From NCBI GenBank assembly GCA_017746715.1, contig JAGHZQ010000051.1, forward strand, positions 39,125 to 103,124: 64,000 bases of DNA. Reading direction: 5' to 3'. Below the pieces are notes generated by a model that had not been told where the DNA came from, searched no databases, and saw only the letters and a list, made by a program, of their open reading frames with translations. The position numbers and the translations under genes are program-made. Shown here piece after piece: positions 18,441 through 24,956 of the stretch. The stretch is from Cyanobacteria bacterium SBLK. GTDB taxonomy: Bacteria; Cyanobacteriota; Cyanobacteriia; Cyanobacteriales; Spirulinaceae. How positions within the stretch are numbered: position 1 is the first letter of the stretch; the number at the start of each line of letters is the position of its first letter.

Positions 18441-18800
18441 TCAACTATTAGGTTGAGGAGAACAAGAACTCACAATGCTCAAGAATTCTCGAGAGGCTTG
18501 TTCGTCTTGATTAACGCGATCGGGGAGGGTTGCAAAATCTTCCAAACTATAGCGATCTTGGAATTGCCAAATCATGCACCGACAAGCTGATTGCGCCATG
18601 GCTTCGGGAAGTTCCGTTTGGATTGCCGAAGTTACGCAACTATTAATAAATCTGCTCGTCACTTCTTCGGGATAAGCATTTGTCGGAGCGCGATCGGGAA
18701 TTTGCTGACTTTGTGCTGCTTTGGGAATAGAGATCGCGGTTGCGAATAAAACCAGCGTAAAAATACCGAAGCGCGATCGCGAATTGCGGAAGATTTTCAT
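18441..18800 (-). CDS. Small secreted protein within the hox operon
   Basis: 119 residues from ATG 18800; a TTG at 18830 overlapping the hoxY stop would add ten residues. ATG is preferred because it gives a clean signal peptide (MKIFRNSRSRFGIFTLVLFA, cleavage probably near AQSQ). The mature part has four Cys (SCVTSAIQ, SACRCMIW, VSSCSPQ) and an acidic, helical look; I recognise no family. It starts 22 nt after hoxY. Other cyanobacterial hox operons carry unrelated short genes between hoxY and hoxH, so position alone does not give a function. A periplasmic product in an operon for a cytoplasmic enzyme is odd. Confidence 0.65.
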   Translation of the reverse strand: MKIFRNSRSRFGIFTLVLFATAISIPKAAQSQQIPDRAPTNAYPEEVTSRFINSCVTSAIQTELPEAMAQSACRCMIWQFQDRYSLEDFATLPDRVNQDEQASREFLSIVSSCSPQPNS

Positions 18801-18822
18801 AAATTTGGAAAAAGAATGAGCA

Positions 18823-19371
18823 TTATCCAAATTTTATCATTTCTCTCCCAGACATGTCGGGTTGCTCCCCTTTGAGAAGGGGTTCAATTGTAGCTTTAAT
18901 GCGATCGGCAGAAGGGGGACAACCGGGCATAAAAATATCCACGGGAATGACTTCATGGAGGGGAATGACCCGCTCTAATAATTCGGGAACGATACCGGGT
19001 TCGTCGGGCAATTGTGGAGTGACATCTCCGAGTTCTAAATAGGCTCGTTTGAGGACGGAATCGCTACCGCCCAGCATATTTCGCATGGCGGGAACGTTTG
19101 CCGTTACCGCACAATCCCCAAAAGAAATCACGGTTTTTGTGTGTTGGCGAAGTTTGCGGGCAAGCTCTAAATTTTCCTCATTTGCGATCGCTCCTTCCAC
19201 CAAGCAAACGTCAACATTTTCGGGATATTCTTTCAAATCGCAGCCCACGGGACTGTAAACCACATCCGCATATTGAGCCAACTCGATCAGCCATTCATCC
19301 ATATCTAAAAATGACATGTGACAGCCGGAACATCCCGCCAACCATACCGTTGCAAAGCGCACTTTTACCAT
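18823..19371 (-). CDS. hoxY: Bidirectional [NiFe] hydrogenase small subunit
   Basis: 182 residues starting MVKVRFATVWLAGCSGCHMS; the ATG at 19371 has GGGAGG about 8 nt upstream. The frame is open 225 bp further but that stretch lies antisense-like over hoxU and shows no homology. Cysteines of the proximal [4Fe-4S] cluster are C14 and C17 (CSGC), the Cys in FGDCAVTANVP, and the Cys in MPGCPPSADRI. HoxY passes electrons between HoxH and the diaphorase HoxEFU. The short length without a C-terminal extra-cluster domain is normal for HoxY. Confidence 0.96.
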   Translation of the reverse strand: MVKVRFATVWLAGCSGCHMSFLDMDEWLIELAQYADVVYSPVGCDLKEYPENVDVCLVEGAIANEENLELARKLRQHTKTVISFGDCAVTANVPAMRNMLGGSDSVLKRAYLELGDVTPQLPDEPGIVPELLERVIPLHEVIPVDIFMPGCPPSADRIKATIEPLLKGEQPDMSGREMIKFG

Positions 19372-19402
19372 CTTAAAAACCTCCCAAAAACTAATAAATA
19401 AT

Positions 19403-19430
19403 GTACGGACGTTGCCGGCAACGTCCCTAC
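19403..19430. repeat. 28-bp dispersed palindrome, copy 4, inside the hox operon
   Basis: GTACGGACGTTGCC and GGCAACGTCCCTAC pair with one mismatch. It fills the 62-bp gap between hoxU and hoxY. In RNA it would fold into a long hairpin between the two coding regions. Confidence 0.8.
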
Positions 19431-19433
19431 GAG

Positions 19434-20150
19434 TCATCTCACCCATTCGCGTTTTTCGCGGGCATTGACGAGGAATTCGAGTTTTTCGCGATCGCGGAAT
19501 TTTTCTCCGGTGGTGGTACCTTTGCGGAAGATCGAACCCGTGGGACAGGCATCGACGCATTTGCCGCAAGACGTGCAAGCGGAAACGTCTCCCCAAGGTT
19601 GTTCCAAACCGGAAACGATAAAGCAGGAGGAGCCTCGACTGGCAACATCCCAGACGTGCGCCCCTTCGATTTCATCGCAAACGCGAACGCAACGGGTACA
19701 AAGGATACAGCGATTGTGGTCGATGCCGAACGCAGAGTGAGAGACATCAATGCCGCGACTGGGGAACTGATAGGGAAAGCGAGTGTGATCCATGCCGACG
19801 GCGATCGCCACGTCTTGGAGTTCGCAATTCCCGTTAGCAACGCAAATTGAACAAACGTGATTCCCTTCCGAGAATAAAAGTTCGATCGCCATGCGACGAT
19901 ATTCTTGCAATTTTTCGCTTTGGGTTTTCACCCGCATGCCTTCGCTAATTTTCGTGACGCAAGCGGGAAGAAGTTTGCGACTGCCTTCAATTTCCACCAG
20001 GCAGAGGCGGCAGGCTCCCACGTCGGAAACCCCTTCGAGATGGCAAAGAGTAGGAATGGGAACCTCTGCCTCTTTTGCTGCTTCTAGTATGGTTTTTCCC
20101 TCTTCAATGGCAATATCTTTGCCATCAATGGTTAGTGTTTTGACTGACAT
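19434..20150 (-). CDS. hoxU: Hydrogenase diaphorase subunit HoxU
   Basis: 238 residues. The N-terminal [2Fe-2S] ferredoxin-like domain has CHLEGVSDVGACRLCLVEIEG spread over about residues 36-56 (Cys at CHL, GAC, RLC) plus LPACVTK. A His/Cys cluster stretch, GNHVCSICVANGNCELQ, follows, then two 4Fe-4S motifs, CILCTRCVRVC and CTSCGKCVDACPTGS. HoxU links HoxF and HoxY in electron transfer to and from NAD(P)H. The start codon is directly preceded by ATTGGTT-type repeats, with no Shine-Dalgarno. Confidence 0.96.
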   Translation of the reverse strand: MSVKTLTIDGKDIAIEEGKTILEAAKEAEVPIPTLCHLEGVSDVGACRLCLVEIEGSRKLLPACVTKISEGMRVKTQSEKLQEYRRMAIELLFSEGNHVCSICVANGNCELQDVAIAVGMDHTRFPYQFPSRGIDVSHSAFGIDHNRCILCTRCVRVCDEIEGAHVWDVASRGSSCFIVSGLEQPWGDVSACTSCGKCVDACPTGSIFRKGTTTGEKFRDREKLEFLVNAREKREWVR

Positions 20151-20284
20151 TTATTTGTTGTTGGTTATTGGTTGCTTGCACTGAGCGAAGTCGAAGTGTT
20201 GGCCTTCTCTCTTGGAAGGGATGGGGGATAGGTTAATCCCCCCTAACCCCCTTAGTAAGCAGGGGGGAGAAGTCCGATCGCCGT
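20151..20284. repeat. Repeat cluster between hoxU and hcp
   Basis: It contains ATTGGTT heptamer-like repeats, an imperfect palindrome CACTGAGCGAAGTCGAAGTG (20178-20197), and a CCCCCCTAACCCCCTTAG C-rich repeat (about 20237-20255). There is no gene. Confidence 0.65.
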
Positions 20285-21925
20285 TCACCGACCGAGACAT
20301 GCGGCTAAATCTGCGTCGGGAGTTGTAATTGCTTTGAGCTTGTATTGTTGGGAGAGTAGTTTAAACACATTCGGGGTGAGAAAGGCGGGTAACGTGGGAC
20401 CCAAACGAATATCTTTGATGCCGAGATAGAGTAGAGTGAGAAGAACCGCGATCGCTTTTTGCTCGTACCAAGAAAGAATCATAGAGAGAGGCAAAGAATT
20501 CACGTCGGTTTGGAAGGCTTCCGCCAGCCCGAGGGCAATTTGAATGGCAGAATAGGCATCGTTGCATTGTCCGATATCCAATAATCGAGGAATGCCACCA
20601 ATATCCCCTAACTGTCGATCGAAGAAGCGAAATTTGCCGCAAGCGAGGGTGAGGACGATGCAATCATCGGGAACTTTTTCTACGAATTCCGTGTAATAGT
20701 TGCGATCGGGTTTGGCACCGTCACATCCTCCCACGAGGAAGAAATGGCGAATTTGTCCGGCTTTGACGGCTTCGATGACGCGATCGCCAACCTCCATCAC
20801 GGCGTTGCGAGCAAATCCCACTGTTACCTCTTTTGCGGGTTCGCCTTCGCTAAAACCGGGGAGATCGAGGGATGTTTGGATCGCAGGGGTAAAATCGGGG
20901 ATTCCGTTCTCTTCGAGTAGGTGAGTTAAACCACTATAACCGACAGCACCGACGCTGAACAGCTTGTCCTCGTAATTTTCGTGAGGAGGCATCAAGCAGT
21001 TGGTCGTCAACACGATCGCCCCCGGAAATTTGGCGAAATCTTTGGTTTGATTCTGCCATGCAGTGCCGTAATGCCCGTAGAAATGGGGATATTTCTCTTT
21101 TAAACGCGGGTAGCCGTGGGCGGGTAATAGTTCCCCGTGAGTATAAACGTTAATCCCTTTATCGGCGGTTTGCGTCAGAATGGCATCCAAGTATTTAATA
21201 TCGTGACCCGATACCAACAGGGCTTTTCCCGGTTTGACATTCAAGGGGACGGGAGTGGGGACGGGATGACCGTAGGTATTGACGTGACCTGCATCGAGGA
21301 GTTTCATGGCCAGCAGGTTCAATTCTCCCACCTGTAAAGCTAAATCTATCCAGTCGGGCAATTGGAGATCGCTGCGAGAAATAGCGGCGAGGGTTTCATA
21401 GGTAAATTGATAGATGCGATCGTCTTCTTCTCCCAATTCATAGGCGAGGTAAGCATAGGAAACCATGCCTTTGACCCCATATAACACCGTCAGTTTGAGG
21501 GCAAAAAGATCGGGGTTGCCGTCGGCGAGATCGAGGAGTTCGAGAGAGACATCATGACCCTGTTCTACCAAACTTTCGGCAAAATCCGGGGCAACATTGG
21601 CAATATCGGGCCATTGGGAAATGCGATCGCCACAGGTTTGCTTCAACCCTTCTCGCAGATCGATACAAGCATGCAAATATTCAACAAAGCGCTTTTTATC
21701 GAAATTCACATTTGTCATGGTTGCAAAAAGTGCTTTGGCCGTGAAAATATCGGCTTCCTGGGTGGAAACGCCTAATTCTCGTGCTTTTAAGGCGACCGGG
21801 GCGAGCGATCGCAAATAATAAACCAGCAAATCTTGCAGGGCATTGACTTCTGGACTCTTACCACAGGCTCCCCACTGATGGCAACCCTGGCCGCTCGCGG
21901 TTTGTTCGCATTGTTCGCAAAACAT
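20285..21925 (-). CDS. hcp: Hybrid cluster protein (hydroxylamine/NO reductase)
   Basis: 546 residues, full length. The N-terminal iron-sulfur ligands are C3, C6, C15 and C21 (MFCEQCEQTASGQGCHQWGAC). The hybrid-cluster ligands are in later motifs: GHDIKYLDAIL, VLTTNCLMPPHENYEDKLF, VGGCDGAKPDRNYYTEF (with FFL before it), TLACGKFRFF and DIGQCNDAYS. Hcp is oxygen-sensitive and reduces hydroxylamine or NO. It is placed between hoxF and hoxU, splitting the diaphorase genes, which implies co-expression under dark anoxic conditions. The ATG is preceded by ATTGGGT repeats rather than a ribosome-binding site. Confidence 0.95.
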   Translation of the reverse strand: MFCEQCEQTASGQGCHQWGACGKSPEVNALQDLLVYYLRSLAPVALKARELGVSTQEADIFTAKALFATMTNVNFDKKRFVEYLHACIDLREGLKQTCGDRISQWPDIANVAPDFAESLVEQGHDVSLELLDLADGNPDLFALKLTVLYGVKGMVSYAYLAYELGEEDDRIYQFTYETLAAISRSDLQLPDWIDLALQVGELNLLAMKLLDAGHVNTYGHPVPTPVPLNVKPGKALLVSGHDIKYLDAILTQTADKGINVYTHGELLPAHGYPRLKEKYPHFYGHYGTAWQNQTKDFAKFPGAIVLTTNCLMPPHENYEDKLFSVGAVGYSGLTHLLEENGIPDFTPAIQTSLDLPGFSEGEPAKEVTVGFARNAVMEVGDRVIEAVKAGQIRHFFLVGGCDGAKPDRNYYTEFVEKVPDDCIVLTLACGKFRFFDRQLGDIGGIPRLLDIGQCNDAYSAIQIALGLAEAFQTDVNSLPLSMILSWYEQKAIAVLLTLLYLGIKDIRLGPTLPAFLTPNVFKLLSQQYKLKAITTPDADLAACLGR

Positions 21926-22022
21926 TTTTGTTATTGGGTATTGGTTGTTAGTTATTGGTTTCTCCCCTCTTGGGAGGGGTCGGGGGTAGGTTTGCCTTTC
22001 AACTGGTGACCCTTCGACAGGC

Positions 22023-23648
22023 TCAGGGCATCGCTGGCGACTGATGACTGGTGACTGGTGACTGGTGAGTGACTAATTCCTGATATTCCTCGGGAAAATA
22101 GTGCAGGGTACTTAAAACAGGATTAGGCGCCGTCATCCCCAGACCGCAAAGACTGGTATCCTTCACCATCTGACAAAGAGATTCTAAGCGTTCGAGATCG
22201 GCTTTATCGGCCTGCTTTTTGAGAATCTTGTCCAGCATGGTATAAAGTTGCACGGTTCCGGCACGACAGGGAATGCACTTGCCGCAACTTTCCTCCCGGC
22301 AAAACTCCATATAGAATTTTGCCACCTCTACCATGCTGGTACTTTTGTCCATGACCACCATGCCACCGGATCCCATCATCGATCCCACCTTGGCCAAAGA
22401 ATCGTAATCGACGGGAGTATCGAGGAGATCGGCCGGAATGCAGCCTCCCGACGGTCCTCCCGTTTGTACTGCCTTCACTTCTCCCTCGGGAACGCCGCCT
22501 CCCATTTCTTCGACAATTTCCCGCAAGGTAATTCCCATCGGCACTTCAATTAAGCCATTGTTGCGAATCTTACCCGTCAGGGCAAAAATTTTTGTGCCTT
22601 TGCTTTTTTCCGTCCCGATCGCCGCATACCATTCCGATCCCTCTTTCACGATCGCGGCGATATTGGCAAAAGTCTCCACATTATTAATGAGAGTGGGATT
22701 CGTCCACAAGCCTTTTTCGGCGGGATAGGGAGGGCGGGGAACGGGATTTCCTCGCTTGCCTTCAATGGAACGAATGAGGGCGGTTTCTTCCCCGCAAACA
22801 AAAGCTCCTGCACCGATGCGAATGTCAATTTTAAAATCAAAGGGAGATTCAAAAATCTGACTGCCGAGAAACCCGTATCGTTTTGCTTGATTAATGGCTT
22901 TGTTCAGGCGTTTGATGGCGAGGGGATATTCGGCACGAACGTAGATATAGCCGTGGTTTGCGCCGACTGCATACCCCGCGATCGCCATGCCTTCGAGAAC
23001 CAAATGGGGGTCGCTTTCCAAAACGCTGCGATCCATAAATGCTCCGGGATCCCCTTCGTCTCCGTTACAAATGACGTATTTTTGGTCTCCAGGCATCTTC
23101 GCTACCGTCGCCCATTTGAGTCCTGTCGGATAGCCGCCGCCTCCCCGTCCCCGCAAGCCGCTTTGGGTAATTTCTCGCACCACCTCGTCGGGGGTCATTT
23201 CATAAATGGCTTTGCATAAGGACTGATAGCCTCCCGCTGCAATGTAATCGTCGATGCGTTCGGGGTCGATTTTGCCGCTATGCTTACGAACGACGAGGGT
23301 TTGACCGGCAAAAAAGGGATGTTTTAAATCTCCTTGCACGGGTTGCGCTTCACCGCCGTCGAGGGCGGCAATGATACTGGTGGCCTCCTCGGGTTTGACT
23401 TCTTCGTAAAGTAACTCATTTGGAGAAACTTCGACGAGGGGGCCTTTGCCGCAAAATCCCATACAACCGACTCCGACCACATCCACGCGATCGCTCAGCC
23501 CTTTATCTTTAACGGCTTGGGCAAGGTTCTTTTTCACCTCGAGAGAATTTGCCGCCTGACAGCCCGTAGAGGTGCAGCAGCAAACTCGAATCTCTTTCTG
23601 TTTGGCTTTTTCGCCATCAGCCAAACTCAACAGTTCTTGTAAATCCAT
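22023..23648 (-). CDS. hoxF: Hydrogenase diaphorase subunit HoxF
   Basis: 541 residues. An N-terminal thioredoxin-like [2Fe-2S] domain (CCTSTGCQAANS, VGCMGFCGKGP) is followed by the NuoF-like core: the FMN/NADH site GLRGRGGGGYPTGLKW and CNGDEGDPGAFMDR, with the N3-type [4Fe-4S] ligands in ESCGKCIPCRAGT and SLCGLGMTAPNP. It oxidises or reduces NAD(P)H. GAGGAG lies about 11 nt before the ATG. The conserved part ends at about YFPEEYQELV; the last 15 residues (THQSPVTSHQSPAMP) are translated from an ACTGGTG tandem repeat and a CTTCGACAGGCTCAGGG repeat, a recent 3' extension. Confidence 0.97.
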   Translation of the reverse strand: MDLQELLSLADGEKAKQKEIRVCCCTSTGCQAANSLEVKKNLAQAVKDKGLSDRVDVVGVGCMGFCGKGPLVEVSPNELLYEEVKPEEATSIIAALDGGEAQPVQGDLKHPFFAGQTLVVRKHSGKIDPERIDDYIAAGGYQSLCKAIYEMTPDEVVREITQSGLRGRGGGGYPTGLKWATVAKMPGDQKYVICNGDEGDPGAFMDRSVLESDPHLVLEGMAIAGYAVGANHGYIYVRAEYPLAIKRLNKAINQAKRYGFLGSQIFESPFDFKIDIRIGAGAFVCGEETALIRSIEGKRGNPVPRPPYPAEKGLWTNPTLINNVETFANIAAIVKEGSEWYAAIGTEKSKGTKIFALTGKIRNNGLIEVPMGITLREIVEEMGGGVPEGEVKAVQTGGPSGGCIPADLLDTPVDYDSLAKVGSMMGSGGMVVMDKSTSMVEVAKFYMEFCREESCGKCIPCRAGTVQLYTMLDKILKKQADKADLERLESLCQMVKDTSLCGLGMTAPNPVLSTLHYFPEEYQELVTHQSPVTSHQSPAMP

Positions 23649-23765
23649 ACTGGTGTTCTCCTCTCAAAAATTCTGGGTCGCGGGTTGCATTTTGTGAGTC
23701 GTCGATTGGAAACCCAAGGCAAAAGGCGATCGCGGGATTTTTTCTCCCTCCGCTCCCCCATCTCC

Positions 23766-24287
23766 CTACTCGATCCCTAACTGTTTCAAGCGTGTCGTTA
23801 CACCTTCCGTATCGAGTTTTCCGGCGACTTCCCCATCAAAAACTACGGCGGGGGCAATGCCGCAAGCCCCAATACATCGGGCGGATAGGAGGGACACTTT
23901 TCCATCGGGAGTGGTTTCTCCAACTTCTACCCCCAGTTTGACTTTGAGGTCTTCAAGAATTTTGCCGCTGCCTTTGACATAGCAAGCCGTCCCCAAACAA
24001 ACGACGCAATTATGCTCGCCACTGGGTTTTAGGGAAAATAAGTGATAGAAAGTTGCGACACCGTAAACGCGGCTGAGGGGAAGTTTTAAGCCTCGGGCGA
24101 TATATTCCAAGACCTCGACTTCTAAATAGCCGAAAGATTCTTGCGCTTTATGGAGAACTTCAATGAGTGCATCTTGGCTGTAATGATTGCGTTTCATGGT
24201 CATTTCTAGAACTTTGAAACGCTTGTCAACTTTAGGTTTTGCTGCTTGAGGTTTTTCGGGTTTTGTCTCGGTTATTGTAGGAGGCAT
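23766..24287 (-). CDS. hoxE: Hydrogenase diaphorase subunit HoxE
   Basis: 173 residues. After a Pro/Lys-rich leader (MPPTITETKPEKPQAAKPK) comes a NuoE-like thioredoxin fold: SRVYGVATFYHLFSLKPSGE, then the [2Fe-2S] ligands in VCLGTACYVKG and ARCIGACGIAP. HoxE is thought to link the diaphorase to ferredoxin or membranes. It is the first gene of the operon; the promoter should be in the 670-bp gap shared with adhE. Confidence 0.95.
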   Translation of the reverse strand: MPPTITETKPEKPQAAKPKVDKRFKVLEMTMKRNHYSQDALIEVLHKAQESFGYLEVEVLEYIARGLKLPLSRVYGVATFYHLFSLKPSGEHNCVVCLGTACYVKGSGKILEDLKVKLGVEVGETTPDGKVSLLSARCIGACGIAPAVVFDGEVAGKLDTEGVTTRLKQLGIE

Positions 24288-24956
24288 ATCTAGAGAATCC
24301 TTATAGTTGAATCGCGATCGCGGTTGATGGCCGCAATAGCCGTTAGTTCATTTCTTTCTTTGTTTATTGTCTCCCTTTCTCTGAGTTAATCTACCTAAAG
24401 TTTAGAATTGTTAAACAATTGAAACTAATCTTTTTTTTTGAGTAAAACAACTTTTTTGTTGCTGGTTTATCGTCCAATAAAACAACTTTTTTATTGTTAA
24501 TGATACCGCGTAATAATGTGGTGTTGCAAGCGCTTCTTTGTTTCTGCAAACACAATGAATTAAAGTGATAAGTATTAAGGTTTTGCTTTGCTTGTATTTT
24601 ACCCTAAAACTTTATATTGCACCCTAAAACCTTCATCATTCTATTTTGTTAATAATTTCCCAGAATAAACCATATCAGATACTTTTTGGGTTGTGCCAGC
24701 CTTTAAGATTATTTTTGTTATTGCTGGAAATATAAAATCTATCTTAAGAAAAAAAAATAAAATATTGAATTCTCCAAGAAGACAGAGACTCGCGTTAGAA
24801 TTAAGCCGTATTCATCAAAACAAAAGCAACCAACAACTAATACTTCAGCAAAGCTCAGCGCAAGCAACCAACAACTAACAACCAATAACACTTCGGCTGC
24901 GCGGTTGCTGAGCTTGTCGAAGTACAGTGCCAGCCAATAACTAACAACAAAATATT
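24288..24956. promoter_or_regulatory. Divergent hoxE-adhE control region
   Basis: 669 bp without a gene. Two pairs of direct repeats stand out. AAAACAACTTTTTT occurs at 24444 and 24479 (35 bp apart), each continuing into a TTG with partial CAAC-T6-GTTG symmetry. ACCCTAAAAC occurs at 24601 and 24621, exactly 20 bp apart, or about two helical turns. The adhE-proximal end (24815-24950) is a cluster of CCAACAACTAA/CCAATAAC short repeats and a GAGCTTGTCGAAGTA element, leaving adhE without a Shine-Dalgarno. The repeats are good operator candidates; the regulator is not identifiable from sequence. Confidence 0.55.

Noticed and set aside
19439..19850. Long open frames on both strands opposite hoxU
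   Set aside because: hoxU has all iron-sulfur motifs; the other frames lack ribosome-binding sites and recognisable sequence and follow from codon bias on the opposite strand.
24693..24878. 61-codon frame upstream of adhE
   Set aside because: It is a low-complexity Lys/Asn/Gln frame running into short tandem repeats, without a ribosome-binding site.
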